Assembly (NCBI GenBank): GCA_002914845.1
Contig: JXTC01000426.1
Span: 113,130-177,129, forward strand
Source of the DNA: Trema orientale
Lineage: Eukaryota > Streptophyta > Magnoliopsida > Rosales > Cannabaceae
Reading direction: 5' to 3'
DNA: 64,000 nucleotides
Shown: piece after piece, positions 1 through 13,231 of the stretch
Layout of the letters: each line of letters starts with the position of its first letter
Numbering within the stretch: the first letter of the stretch is position 1
Translations under genes and position numbers: made by a program
Notes under the pieces: model-generated
Told to the model about the DNA's origin: nothing
The model's database searches: none
The model's input: the letters and a program-made list of their open reading frames with translations, nothing else

Positions 1-2660
1 TGTGCATTAATTACTGTGAGCTGAATAAGGCGACAATTAAAAATAAGTATCCTCTACCTAGGATCGAGGACCTATTCGACCAACTAAAGGGTGCGACAGT
101 CTTTTCTAAGGTTGACCTGCTGTCTGGATATCATCGACTCAAAGTGCGGGAGGGGGGTATACTAAAAACAACATTCCGAACACGCTATGGACATTATGAG
201 TTTTTGGTGATGTCTTTTGGACTCACTAATGCTCCAGCAGCTTTCATGGATTTAATGAATAGGGTGTTTGCGGATTATTTAGATAAGTTTGTGATCGTCT
301 TCATTGATGATATTTTAGTATATTCATAGAATGCTGAGGAACACGAGCTGCATTTGAAGATAGTTCTGGAGAAACTAAGAGAGAAGAAGTTGTATACTAA
401 ATTCTCGAAATGTGAGTTTTAATTGGAGAAGGTATCTTTCCTTGGACTTGTAGTTTCGAGAGATGGAATATCTATAGTCCTATTAAAAATAGAGATTGTA
501 AGTCAGTGGAAACAACCAACAAATGCAACTAAAGTGAGGAACTTCTTAGGGTTGGCAAGTTATTATAGATAATTTGTGGAAGGTTTTTCCAAAATTGCTT
601 CTCTAATGACTACTTTAACTCGCAAGAATGTGAAGTTTGAGTGGTCAAATGAGTGTGAGAAGAGCTTTCAAGAGTTGAAAAAATGTCTTGTGATGACTCC
701 AGTATTGACCATCCCAGATGGAGTTGATGGCTTCGTGATTTACAGTGATGCGTCTGGTCAAGGCTTAGGAACGATATTAAGGCAACATGGAAAGGTTATT
801 GCGTATGCTTCTAGATAGCTGAAGGACTATGAAAAGATCTATCCTATCCATGATTTGGAGTTAGCAGCTGTAGTATTTGCATTGAAGATCTGAAGGCACT
901 ACTTGTATGATGTATATTGTGATATTTACACTCACCATAAGAATTTAAAATACATCTCCACACAGAAGGAGTTAAACATGCGACAACAGAGGTGGTCGGA
1001 GTTAATGAATGATTAAGATTGTGAAATTCACTACCACCCTAGAAAAGCTAATAAAGTCACAGATGCTTTAAGTTGGAAGTCTATAGTGTATGCGATTACT
1101 ATGGAGAAAATCCATGGGAGTCTACAAAAAAATCTGTGTAGTTTGGAGATGGAGTTCATAGTGGGAAGTTTTTCAGCATTAATAATTTAACCCACAGTTC
1201 TGGAGGGAATTAGGGGAAGTCAATTATTAGATTCCCTAGCTGATAAATTGAAGGATGAGGTGATTAATAGTAAATGCCCCAATTTTCACAGGTCAAATTA
1301 TGTAGTATTAATGTATAAGAGGTGGATTTGTGTGCCAAATGATCCTAAAATCAAGCAGCAAATCTTGTTTGAAGTTCATAACACTCCATATTCGATGTAT
1401 CCTGGAACTGCAAGGATGTATGTAGATTTGAAACATCATTTTTGGTGGTCAGGTATGAAAAAAGATGTTGTGAATTATGTAACAAAGTGTTTAACGTGTA
1501 AGCAAATGAAGGCAGAACACCAAAGACTAGCAGGATTGTTACAGCCATTAAAGATTCCTAAGTAGAAGTGAGAAAAAGTCACTATCGATTTTGTGTCAGG
1601 ATTACCAAAAACAAAGGAAAGACATGATTCCATATGTATACGGGAAATTGTACGAATGACCAAAACTGCCCATTTTCTGCATGTTCGGACTATTTACACA
1701 GCGGATAAGTTAGCAATGATATATGTATACAGGAAATTGTATGAATCCATGGCGTGTTTGTTTCAATAATATTTGATATGGATGCCCGTTCCACCTCAGC
1801 ATTTTGGAAAAGCTTACAGAAAGGTTTAGGGACTTGGTTAAAGTTTAGTACAACTGTACATCCTCAAACTGATGGTCAGAGTGAGCGAACTATCCAAACC
1901 CTAAAAGATATGTTAAGGGCTTGTGTGATCGATTTTCTTGGATCATATAATCAATATCTTCCACTGTTCGAGTTTTCGTACAATAATAGTTACCAGGGAT
2001 CTATCAAAATGTCCCCGTATGAAGCACTATATAATCGTAAGTGTTGATCACCAATTCATTAGCATGAGGCTGGTGAAAGAAGATATTTAGGTTCAGAATT
2101 AGTGGACCAAGCCACTAAAGCTATTGAAAAGATTAAGAGGAGATTGAAGGCTTCGATTGATCGATAGAAGAAATACGCTGATAAGCGACGACAAACGTTG
2201 GGATTTAAAATTAGGGATATGGTATTTTTGAAGGTAGCACCAATGCGAGGGGTAATGAGATTTGGCAAGAAGGGTCAATTAAGCCCTGGGTATATTGGGC
2301 CTTTTGAGATAACAGAATACATCGGTGAGACAACATTTCGACTAGCCCTTCTCCCAGCCTTATCAAGCATACATGATGTGTTCCATGTGTTTGTGTTGTG
2401 AAAGTATTTATTTGATTCTTCTCATATGTTGAGCTATGAGTCTTTGGATGTTGATCTAGAGTTATCTTACAAAGAGGTGCTAGTAAAAATCCTTGACAAA
2501 AAGAGAAAGAACTCTGAAACAAGATATTCCTCTTGTGAAAGTTCTATGGCAGAATCATGCTATGGAATAAGCCATTTGGGAATTAGAGGAATAAATGTGG
2601 AAAAAGTATCTAGAATTATTTTAAGTTTCGAGGACGAAATGTTTTATAAATTATAGGGAA
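1..2660 (+). mobile_element. Ty3/gypsy (chromovirus-like) polyprotein fossil, partial
   Basis: Plus-strand remains of a gypsy pol region that enters from the left edge. Parts in order are reverse transcriptase (about 1-560, with the family FIDDILVYS active-site motif near 300-330), RNase H (about 570-1080), integrase (zinc-binding HHCC region about 1370-1530, core about 1590-2050) and a C-terminal domain (about 2190-2650). The end has the FRGRN-like codons (GTTTCGAGGACGAAATG near 2625) that usually lie just before the 3' LTR in plant gypsy elements. The order RT-RNaseH-INT defines Ty3/gypsy rather than copia. The reading frame is interrupted many times, so this is an old, non-coding fossil. 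The gag and protease part lies outside the window. Confidence 0.93.
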
Positions 2661-3480
2661 ATGTAATCCCCTGTAACACTTCCAAACTTTTCTATATGAC
2701 TATATAGATCAAACTAGGAAGTATTATTCTTTTATAAATCATAACTTTAGTTTTGTTCAAAAAAAAAGGCCAATTTAAACTTTTCAAACTCTAAAATAAA
2801 AGAAGATGCGTGACATTACTTTTTCAAAGTGTCTTTACAAAATGTACAACCAAAAGGTCCTTATCAGCTTATTTCGAGGTGCTTTTTTATAATTTGATTG
2901 GAGAGAAACTAATTAAGTATAAGAACACTTAATTAATGATAAGCAAGATAGTGATAGAAAATGGAGAAAATGAAGTGGAAAAATTGTAATGATATAATTC
3001 CGCGTATCAGAAAATAATTGGCATCTTTGACAACTCAACCTGCAAGTAAACAAGTGCAGGTGGTTTCAATGACCATCACCACGTGTTAGATAGCTAGTGT
3101 TTCTAACGTAGGTGATACCGTCCATATAGTCAGAAACAAACAAAAAGATAGTTAATTTTCTGACATAGGTGATTCCAGTCATTTAGTCAGAAATATAAAT
3201 AAACAATAATGAAAATGAATAATTAGAAAATTAAATTTTTGACAGAGGTGATTCCAGCTTTTTATCAAAGATAAAGAAAAATAAAATTACTGAATTTAAC
3301 GTGAATGGTTGCAAACAAGGTTTGTATATGCTACAACTCAGCTTGCTAAACAACTCAGAATCACGGGTCTGCAAGAATTTAAATTACTGAATTTAATCAT
3401 TAGCACAATATATATAGTTAACACCCTATAAATATTTAGAGCAATAGAAAATAATTGGGTGAGTAGCTCAATATTCCCAA
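2661..3480 (+). repeat. Probable 3' LTR or flank of the gypsy fossil, with three hairpin modules
   Basis: AT-rich, no gene seen. The TGTAATCCCCTGTAACACTT start near 2660-2690 resembles a gypsy LTR edge directly after the coding fossil. Inside are three spaced copies of a palindromic module (about 3102-3138, 3157-3193 and 3236-3272). Each is a TTTCTGAC-like arm, a middle reading roughly AGGTGATTCCAGTC, and a GTCAGAAA-like arm. The matching 5' LTR is not in the window, so the LTR call is inference. Confidence 0.45.
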
Positions 3481-5075
3481 AACCTGCATAAATAATAATA
3501 ATAACAATAATAATGATAATGATAACAATAATAATAATAGTATATAAGTATATAGCTATAGCTTAAATGTATATAAGTATGTATGTGGGATAGGACATAT
3601 GGATGTATATAAGTGTATATGTGGGATTAGGATATATGGATGTATATAAGTATAGCTAATGCTCAGATGGGTTTGGACGAGACAAAGGAAGCTTTTTAAT
3701 AATGAATTGGTTGTACATGGTTTAATAAGAGAATAAGGAAAAGGTAATGCATGGTCACGGATTGGTGAAGATGGTTGTGAGTAATGATAAGAAAAATGTT
3801 AGGAAATATAAGAGAATAAAAAAGGAGCTCATTCTATTTATTGAAAATCCTCTCCATTACAAGAGTTTACAGTACTATTTATAGGCTCACGCAATTAAGT
3901 TTAGCCGTCATCTGCATGTACTTAGCATCTGGGTATACGATAGCTCACCTTTAGGTACTTGAACTTATTAGCATGAGGTGTTACTTCAATGTATTGCAGC
4001 CTTCTTAGGGGTTGACACCTCCGATCTTAGGTGTCTTGTAACAATTTGTTTGTAAAGTTTACTCCTGTCCATAATTTGACATGGCTTGATATACTTAGCC
4101 AAATATGTAGTAGCAACTTTTGGGTTTCCACTAGGATATTGATACTTGTCTTAGAATGTCAAACTTTTTCTTTGTCCAGTGTAATTTTGACACGTCATAT
4201 TTTCTAAACCTCATATTGTAGATTTATCACATTATTTGGGACTTAATATTTTAGTTAGTGACTAATTATAAAAATTGTCACACCCCAAAATATTAAGTCC
4301 CCTAAGCTATAGTGAATGTGAAACATTCGCTAGAGCTCATTAATGTGAATTTTTTTTTTCCAATATAGTCTTCGAATGTATCTTGAAAATACCGCATTCA
4401 TAGAGAGAGAACTTCTGGAGAGAACACGAAGCATCATTACCTTATAAGCACATCCCAACTAGGTTGGCACCCACCTGTAAGATAAACTAATTTTCTTCAA
4501 ATCCGAAAAGAAAGACCGATATGATCTGCAGGCAAGCTCCAAATAGTAGATAGCTTAACTCTAGTTGGGTTCTAGATAGTCATGTCAAAATATTTCTATT
4601 GGATTGGCCCAACTCGAACAACAACTCATTAAAACCTTAGTAGAGCAAAACCCAGTGGGAAAAATATCTAGAAGGAAAAATAGTACGTTGCATGTGAGCA
4701 ATACTTTGGAGATGAGCTTGAGTATTATTGAGATTAATTTCTGTAAAGCTTCAATCATTAAATTCAGCTTGCTTGTCAATATAGTTCTCCGCAAACGCTT
4801 GTGATGCTATTGTGAATGACTCTTTAAAAGAAAGTTCACCGCTTTCAAATCGTTATGAGCATCTCATGTAAATAAATTATGAGGAACAAATTTCCTTTCC
4901 TTGCAAAATTGAGAGATTAGTCCAATATAAAGAACAAACTCTCACATTTAGATATAAGAGAAAATATAAATAATTATTAGGGATAAGAAAAAGAAAAATA
5001 GAAACTGATAAGAATTTTAATTAGTCCCCAATATTTATTGGTATAGATGATAATAAATAAATTGGCTATATAGTT
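3481..5075. other. AT-rich non-coding stretch with microsatellite and repeat debris
   Basis: An (AAT/GAT)n-type microsatellite covers about 3490-3540. It is followed by two to three copies of a ~52-bp TATATAAGTATATGTGGGAT-like tandem unit (3545-3655). About 3830-4260 resembles degraded LTR material, and about 4570-4680 resembles degraded retroelement sequence. The short open frames here show no recognisable domain. I see no gene. Confidence 0.5.
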
Positions 5076-5229
5076 GTGACATCCCCAGATCCCACACACG
5101 CACGTAAGAATATTCGTAAAAATATTTAGTGAGATCGGGAGACGCCACTCGACTTAAACTGATAAAATCGGGGAAAATTAAAACTTTTTAAACTTCCTGG
5201 AGAAAAGAGAAAAATCTACTCACTCATAA

Positions 5230-8200
5230 TTATACATACTTCGATGCATACATATACACACCCTGGCAAAGTGTAAGTGGCATAGCTATCTTAGAGAACC
5301 CCTCAACAAACCTTCGGTAATAACCAGCCAAACCTAGAAAACTCCTGATCTCTGTTACATTGGTAGGTCTAGACCAATTATTAACTGCCTCAACTTTGGT
5401 CGAGTCAACAGAAATCCCATCCTGAGAAACAACGTGACCAAGGAATGATACTTTTTCTAACCAGAACTCACATTTCTTAAATTTAGCATATAATTCCTTC
5501 TCTTTCAATATCTGAAGGGTGATTCTCAAATGCTCTGCATGCTCCTCTCTAGATCGTGAGTATACTAATATATCATCGATGAATACAATAACAAACTTAT
5601 CTAGGAATTCCTTAAATATCCTGTTCATCAGGTCCATAAACACTGCTGGAGCATTGGTCAGACCAAATGGCATCACTAAAAATTCATAATGGCCATACCG
5701 AGTCCTAAAGGCAGTCTTCGGAATGTCTTCCTCTCTGACTCTCAACTGATGGTAACCAGACCTCAAATCAATCTTTGAAAACACGGAAGCACCCTGTAAT
5801 TGATCAAACAAATCGTCGATGCGAGGCAGGGGATACTTGTTTCTGATAGTCACTTTGTTAAGTTCTCTGTAGTCAATACACAATCGCAAAGTTCCATCTT
5901 TCTTTTTCACAAATAAAACTGGTGCACCCCACGGTGAAAAGCTGGGACGTACAAATCCCTTGTCAAGCAATTCCTGTAGTTGAGTCTTTAACTCCTTCAA
6001 TTCTGCTGGAGCCATCCTATAGGGTGTCTTAGAAATAGGTGCAGTACCTGGTACTAAATCAATAGCAAAGTCAATTTCTCTTACAGTGGCAAACCTGGCA
6101 AATCCTCTTGAAACACATTCAAGAAATCTTGCACAACCAGTACATCTTCTGGTCTCAATTTCTGCTCCACAGATGTATCAACAATACTAGTCAAGTATCC
6201 CGTACAGCCTTTTTCTAGTAATTTCTGAGCTTTCATCGCTGATATCAAAGGAAACTTTTCTTTACTTTGAGTACCCACAAGTATAAATTGATCAGCATCT
6301 GGAGGATAAAATGTCACAATCTTTTTTTTACAATCAATCTTAGCACAATACTTCGATAGCCAATCCATACCCAAAATAATCTCATAATCATTCATATCAA
6401 GCACAATCAAGTCCGTAAATAATTCTCTGTCATCCACTATAATAGGACAAGCTCTCAAAATTTTATCTGAATACATAATCTCTCTAGAGAGAAGTGTGGC
6501 ACCAAATGGAGTACTCATCTGATCTATAGGACGACCCAATCTCCTCACAAATGTTAATAATGCATGTGAATGCGTGGATCCTGAATCTATTAATGCATGA
6601 GCTATGATGCCAAAAATAAATATCTCACCTGTGATAACAGATGGTTCTGCCTGAGTCTCATCTCTAACATCTGTCTCAGCCATAGCATACAGCCTTCTAC
6701 CAGGTTTCTTCTGATCATTTTTCATTTCAGGGCAATTCTTGATAAAATGACCACTTTTACCACATTTGTAGCACAGCCCTGCGCCCTTACGACACTCTCC
6801 AGAATGATTCTTTCCACATGATGGGCAAGGTGGTACCGTAGTAGCGGTGATCCCTTGATCGATTCTGGGACGCTTACCTTGATCCGGTCGGGTTTGTTGA
6901 GTTGGTGCTCCCTTCCTTTTCATGTCCTGAGGATGTTGAAATTGAATCTGTCCTCCTCTATTTCTCTGAAAACCAGGTCTAAAACCCCTTTGCATCTCTC
7001 GGGCTTGTCTCTCTCTCTTAATCTTTTCCTCATCCAAAACATCTCTCTCTGCTTGCTCAGCATCTAATGCCCTGTCTGCAATCTGAGCAAATGGTACACC
7101 TCGGATTCCACCTGATTTCAAATCTCTAACAATAGTCTTCCTCAGGCCTTGCATAAACTGATCTACCTTAAGCTCATTGGTGGCAACCATGTGAGGTGCG
7201 TATCGTGATAACTCATCAAATTTGCGGATGTACTCCGCAACAGACATCTCATCCTGTTTCAAGTTGGCAAACTCTACTCGTCTGCTAGCTCTCATAGCGT
7301 CTGTAAAGTACTTCCCATAAAACAGCTCCCTAAACCTCTCCCAGGTCATAGCAGTGACATCGTGAATAGTGCTCATAGTATCCCACTAGTACTCAGCATG
7401 GTGTCTCAGCATGAAACTAGCACAAGAGACTTTATCTGCATCAGGTACCTTAGCATAAGCTAGCATACGCTCAGTAGTCCTAATCCACTGCTCAGCCTGT
7501 ATTGGATCAACACCACCATCAANNNNNNNNNNNNNNNNNNNNNNNNNNNNNNNNNNNNNNNNNNNNNNNNNNNNNNNNNNNNNNNNNNNNNNNNNNNNNN
7601 NNNNNNNNNNNNNNNNNNNNNNNNNNNNNNNNNNNNNNNNNNNNNNNNNNNNNNNNNNNNNNNNNNNNNNNNNNNNNNNNNNNNNNNNNNNNNNNNNNNN
7701 NNNNNNNNNNNNNNNNNNNNNNNNNNNNNNNNNNNNNNNNNNNNNNNNNNNNNNNNNNNNNNNNNNNNNNNNNNNNNNNNNNNNNNNNNNNNNNNNNNNN
7801 NNNNNNNNNNNNNNNNNNNNNNNNNNNNNNNNNNNNNNNNNNNNNNNNNNNNNNNNNNNNNNNNNNNNNNNNNNNNNNNNNNNNNNNNNNNNNNNNNNNN
7901 NNNNNNNNNNNNNNNNNNNNNNNNNNNNNNNNNNNNNNNNNNNNNNNNNNNNNNNNNNNNNNNNNNNNNNNNNNNNNNNNNNNNNNNNNNNNNNNNNNNN
8001 NNNNNNNNNNNNNNNNNNNNNNNNNNNNNNNNNNNNNNNNNNNNNNNNNNNNNNNNNNNNNNNNNNNNNNNNNNNNNNNNNNNNNNNNNNNNNNNNNNNN
8101 NNNNNNNNNNNNNNNNNNNNNNNNNNNNNNNNNNNNNNNNNNNNNNNNNNNNNNNNNNNNNNNNNNNNNNNNNNNNNNNNNNNNNNNNNNNNNNNNNNNN

Positions 8201-8384
8201 NNNNNNNNNNNNNNNNNNNNNNNNNNNNNNNNNNNNNNNNNNNNNNNNNNNNNNNNNNNNNNNNNNNNNNNNNNNNNNNNNNNNNNNNNNNNNNNNNNNN
8301 NNNNNNNNNNNNNNNNNNNNNNNNNNNNNNNNNNNNNNNNNNNNNNNNNNNNNNNNNGCTGGCCCGCCACACCCTATTCACCAA
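5230..8384 (-). mobile_element. Ty3/gypsy chromovirus-like fossil, gag-protease-RT part
   Basis: Minus-strand gypsy coding region read from high to low coordinates. It has a retrotransposon gag domain (about 7520-7100), zinc-knuckle cysteines (about 6830-6720, CYKCGKSGHFIKNCPE), an aspartic protease with LIDSGSTHS (about 6600), and reverse transcriptase (6015-5230, [13 protein letters not shown] and FIDDILVYS motifs). The gag-PR-RT part keeps long open frames, so it is younger than the 1-2660 fossil. RNase H and integrase are not seen next to it, so the element is incomplete here. The gag start is masked by the assembly gap. A TGTGACATCCCC LTR-edge-like sequence lies at 5076 beside it, orientation uncertain. 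Confidence 0.93.
7523..8357. other. Assembly gap (835 N)
   Basis: Run of N inside the gag region of the minus-strand gypsy element. Any open frame drawn across it is an artefact of translating N. Confidence 0.99.
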
Positions 8385-10018
8385 TACTCGTCAGGCAATA
8401 TAAATACACCATGTGTTCATATCTCATACAAAACTTAATAACAGATGCACATATATTCACAAATTTCATAACCACATATTTCACAGATTTACAGAAACAA
8501 AGAATTTCTTACATTGCAGGTGTGACGTTACTTACTTCTGATCTGAGCTTGCTAAGCCCTTGCTCATGAAATGCTCTTTGCTCGAGATACAAGTGATATA
8601 TTCCTAATATTTTGCAGTAACGGGTTCATTTTAATCATTAATCATCTGATTTACAAGAATTGGTATCAAAACCTAGTTTAAAAAGAATTAATTCTTTGTA
8701 TAAACCAAGCAAGAGAGTAAAAGAAATAGTAATAAAATTCTTTGTAAATCTGCCAATCCAACTATTTAAAACACTCACTTATTCAATAAGAAAATTCACA
8801 TTATCTATCATTACATTAAACAATAATAATAATTGAACTAAACTTATTTAATTATAAAATTAAGTAAATCAGTATTAGGAATATATACCAACAAGACATT
8901 AATTAACTAATCTGGCCATATGACTTCCATGGTTTTATAAACACAGAAAATACAAGCAATTATATATCACTTTCAAAGTCATAATTTAGTCAACAAAACA
9001 TTCCACTATAAGTCAAAAATTAAAGATACTAAGACAAAAGCATTAAAACTAACTCACAATATAATAACAAAAGCTATACATAATTAAACTATCACCAAGT
9101 CTTATCATGCAACCCACCCAAAACCTATAAAGCTAGGAAAACAATTAAGAATCACGTAGGAGTTTCCCAAGATACATAAATACAAATTTGATAATATATA
9201 TACTCTTAAACTTGAAAACAGGGAAAAGTAAGACATAATCCACAAGGAAATTGTTAATAACGATAAAGAAGATCACCTTTAAGCTCACGTGAAAGAGAGA
9301 ATAGTGTACTTGTAGTTAACCCACTATAACCAATATGTGAAAATCAAGAGTAAAATATATATGATGGAGTTCTAGTAATAAAACGAAGAGGAGAGGTTTT
9401 CAGGAGAGGGTGGTCGGCCGAGGATGAGAAAAATCCAAAAGTAATATTAGATATACTCACTTTGAGAAAGTTCACCGACTTTGGCAAAGTCGGTTCTTAG
9501 TCCCTCTTTTTTTTTTTTTTTTTTTTTTTGGAAACTGTACGAAAGCTTATAACTAAAAATATATATATATATATACATATTGAAAATAAAACAACATAAT
9601 AAAGCTATGCTAAAATTATGAGGTGGAATGTCTAAGTAACAAACATGTGACATCCAACCAACATGATTTAAATAAAATAAAACACTTAATTAATGCTTAA
9701 GGATAATAAATTAATGAACCTATTAACAGAATTTGTTCTAACTAATTTAATTATTATTATTATTATTGTTTTCTAAAAGTAATTAAAGAAATACGACTTA
9801 ACAAATATCAAATTTGTACTAACGAGCATGTCTCGAGCATTTCACTGCAAGAATTAATAAAAAGTAATAGTTATAAAGATAATAGATATAACGACTACTC
9901 AAAATTATATGTATATAAATGACATTAATATATATAAAAATATTATGCAATCATGTTATTATTGGCTTTTTAATTATGTGAGGAACTGGGCGTCAATTAG
10001 AAATTCGAGATATCACAA
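8385..10018 (-). repeat. Probable LTR and leader of the minus-strand gypsy element
   Basis: No gene seen. On the minus strand a TGTGATATCTCGAATTTC edge at about 10018 looks like a gypsy LTR start. The region between it and the gag gap is AT-rich, with a GA-rich transcribed-leader-like patch near 9330-9420. That layout resembles the LTR at 57.7-58.6 kb. It includes a poly(T) run (about 9509-9530) and an (AT)n run (about 9560-9580). A partner LTR for comparison is not present, so the limits are approximate. Confidence 0.45.
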
Positions 10019-10162
10019 TAGTAAGATATAATATCTGATCAGGGAGTTCCCATAATAATTAACTGGACACAATCCACATCTGTTTTTTTTTTTTTTTTTA
10101 AGTCAGAAGTGTTTGTGTAAAGATAAAATATAAGTACAATATCACTGATATTATTTTGAAAC

Positions 10163-10455
10163 AGATCATCTTGTCGATAACCTTGAGATCGGTATCTCAC
10201 ATGATTCTGTTTTAGTCAGGTTATTTTGTCGCTAACTTTGGCATTTTACGTGATCCTTTTTTCAGTCAGGTCATCTTGTCGATAGCTTTTGGTATTTCGC
10301 GTGATCTTGCTTTTGGCTAGGTCATATTATCGATTAGCCTTGATGGCATATCACATGATTCTGCTCTAGCTAAGTCACATTATCGATATCCTTAGCATCT
10401 CGCATGATCCTGCTTTAGTTAGATCACCTTGTCGATTGTCATAGTATTTTACATG
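10163..10455. repeat. Minisatellite, about six copies of a ~50-55 bp unit
   Basis: Successive copies of a unit reading roughly AGGTCATCTTGTCGATAGC, then a C(A/G)CATGATC-TGCTTTAG-like half, begin near 10163, 10217, 10268, 10319, 10373 and 10421. Copies differ at many positions, so the array is old. No coding potential is apparent. Confidence 0.75.
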
Positions 10456-10799
10456 ACTGTATAAGTTGTCAGATAATGATTGTAGTTTTATGCAACTTTA
10501 ATTAAATATTCTGGTACTAAAGCTTAATTGCATGTACCATATGATAGAAGTACAGAAAAATAGAAACCAACCATTTATTATAACTGAAATATTTTACAAC
10601 TAACAGTCCCCAATGAAGGGGATGTTTGTAGAGTTATTATGGTCAGTATCGAAAACTTACCTGAGCCTAAAACCAAGTAAATTTTTGAAGATGGTTCATA
10701 TTGCCTCATTACAGAACTTGAGACTTTGTGAATTTTTTCCTAGCAACTTCTGGATTTCTTGAAAAAAAAAATTTCTTCACCAGTTGTCTCAATAGCAGT
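10456..10799. other. Unassigned AT-rich DNA
   Basis: Nothing recognisable in either strand. Confidence 0.4.
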
Positions 10800-11080
10800 G
10801 TAGACATTTATTTAGCCTCTTCCATGGTTAGGGAATGGATTATTCTAAGCTCTTTGTTGTTGTCCCAATAAAATTTCACCTCTTTGAGCTTTTTCATTGT
10901 AGGTTTTCCGCACTGTATAACAGTCAAATGTAGCATGACCTACTTTCTTATAAAATAAACAGAACTTGGGACTCATTGTTTCTTCTAGTGTAGGCGGAGT
11001 TTGGACTGGTAGAGGCCGTAATACTCTATCTTCTATCCATGCTCGTACGAGTGAAATGATTTGATTTTGTGTTAGAGGTA
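10800..11080 (-). mobile_element. Ty3/gypsy gag zinc-knuckle remnant
   Basis: The minus strand reads a zinc-knuckle-like segment (KFCLFYKKVGHATFDCY, about 10960-10910) followed by a lysine/glutamine-rich stretch. This resembles the gag nucleocapsid of Tat/Ogre-type gypsy elements. It is short, degraded and isolated. Confidence 0.5.
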
Positions 11081-11604
11081 TCTCGGGAGGGGTTGGTCGA
11101 TTTTTTTTGTCGATGTTCCTTTGAGTGCTAAAAATATTTTGGAAGATCTTGAGCTGAAAAATGCTGTAAAACCTTCAGGTAAAGAATGTTATGTTTATTC
11201 TCATTGGCTATGGGTTTAGATTTTATCTGGTCATGTTTTCATTGAATTAGTCAGCTTCTACTCTGCTACTATTTATTGAGCATAAAACTCTGGTCTCTTT
11301 TTAGGTACTGTTGAACTACCAATTAGTTTTGATCCTTATATTTGTTTTCATATTGGTGCATTTACACTCTATCACCTCATAGTGTTGGGCTTGGGTTTTT
11401 ATGTTTTTTCTCTTAGTAATTTAGATTAGAAATGGGAAAGAAAAGTGTATGCATTTTGTTTTCATAACACATCTTGCTATGCATCCACTGGCCTATATTT
11501 CCACAGATATTCATCAACGGAGAGTTCATAGGTGGTTCAGATATTATTCTTAATTTGCACTAGGTTAGTTGTAAACTAATAATAGATTTTGGTTGTTCTT
11601 TATC
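11081..11604. other. Unassigned intergenic DNA
   Basis: AT-rich, no domain or repeat recognised. Confidence 0.4.
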
Positions 11605-11756
11605 CAGTTTGTGACTGAAATGTGAATGTATTGCTCTAAAACTATTATCAATATCACAGAATGGTGAACTGAAGAAAAAGCTTAAAGATATTGTGGCTAA
11701 CCAAAAGAAATCTGAATAAGTTGTTGAATCTAGGAGAGACTATTGAGCTTCATCAA
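11605..11756. repeat. 152-bp direct repeat, copy 1
   Basis: Begins CAGTTTGTGACTGAAATG and ends near TTGAGCTTCATCAA. It matches 13232-13383 without gaps and with about three A/G differences. Bases inside could once have been coding (lysine-rich reading), but stops interrupt it. Confidence 0.9.
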
Positions 11757-13039
11757 TAAGAAAGTGGCAGCTATGGAAATCCTCCCTCATCAAAAATTTC
11801 AACAAAATGAGGAACAACTCCGGAGTGTTGAACTTCTTTGATTGGTGGAATGAACAATTGAAAGAAGGTTCCTAAATTGAGGAGCCGCCTCAAGCTGCAG
11901 ATTACTTTTATCAGTCCAAACACCCACAACCATAGATGGTAGATATTCTAGCCACATTCAAAAAATTAAAATGACATAAGTATCTAAGAAATTAGAACAA
12001 TGTCTATAATCAACCTCCTACAAAATGTTGTCCTGTATAGTTATATTGTCATCAAAAAATGAAACAAAGGGGTGGATGGGGACAAGGAAACAGGGACAAA
12101 TACCCAAAAATATGTAAGTATTGAAATCTTCCAAGCATAATCAAAGCACCTGCATAACATTAGAACCGAAGAAAAGATTAAGTCTATACATCCTAATAAG
12201 TCAAAGGTCTCAGGCCCAAAAACTTCAAAGCTAAAATATTTAAAGTGATTAAAACTGAGTTGATACTAACCCAGAGTGGGCAAAAGTAACATTAACTAAG
12301 TCAATTAAGCCCACCTTTAAAAATCTTAAAGGATAACATAGCAAAACCAAGTCAATCAGCTCCGAATGTAAAATGGGCAATAACCAATATACACAAAACC
12401 CAATAATCCGAAAAACCCAATGCCAATATAATGAAATCATAGACACCAAATATATGAAAGCAAGTAAACCATTATTTTTTGAAAAAAAAAAAAAACTGTG
12501 AAATCCATACGTAATCGCCTAACTCCTGCAAAATTGATTGAAATAAGTTAAAAAAACCAACACAACCCAGTTCATCATATATTGAACTAAAAATATTTCA
12601 AAGATAAAATGGAAAAATAGATAATCATAACGAAAAATAATGGACCTTCTTCTCGACAGCCGATATGGGAATGGAAGCTAGCAATTGCTGAGGTTGAAAT
12701 CCTCATGGTGCTTCTTCTGAAAGCTCTCTTCATCATGTAATCATTGCCAGCGTAGTCAAAGCTAGCATGCACCAATCAGGTACCCATGACTCTTATTATT
12801 ATTATTATTATTATTACTACTACTACTATTTTTTAAGCGAGGGGTTACATGATGAAGAAAATTAGTGTCGTTTTTGTCCAGATTCTATATATCCCAGTCA
12901 TCTGAAGCTCCAAATATGGATTTGAAGAAAATTGCATTTGAAGCTCCCAATTTTTTCCCAAAATCCAGACACAATATTTAAGAGAGGGAGTCTTTTAAAT
13001 TTGATTGGTGTTTGTGCTCACGTTATTCTTTACTAATAA
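11757..13039. other. Unassigned DNA between the 152-bp repeats
   Basis: AT-rich with a (TTA)n run at about 12791-12829. Short open frames on both strands have no recognisable domain. Its far end is joined to an old copia LTR end. Confidence 0.4.
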
Positions 13040-13231
13040 GTTTATTTCTCTAGGTGTGGCCCCTTGGATGTAGACTATCGGGAGATAGTTGAACCAAGTA
13101 AAAATATTATGTGTCAAATTTTTATTTTTCAGTATTATAAGATCTATATCATAATTTTTCGCATATTCATCTTACATAATTAATTGGACAATTAATTATA
13201 TTCAGTAAGAATTTAAGAAACGGTTGTAACA
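13040..13231 (+). repeat. Old copia LTR end (same family as the 49.9-55.4 kb element)
   Basis: The segment starting GTGTGGCCCCTTGGATGTAG and ending GTAACA aligns with the last ~150 bp of the LTRs at 50510-50660 and 55261-55410. The shared words are GTGGCCCCTTGGA, ATCGGGAGATA and GAACCAAGTAAAA. It is clearly more diverged than those two are from each other, so it is an older insertion. Only the LTR end is seen. Confidence 0.75.

Noticed and set aside
7386-8569. Long open frames on both strands across 7523-8357
   Set aside because: They consist almost wholly of translated N from the assembly gap. Only the short minus-strand piece at 7386-7522 is real gag.
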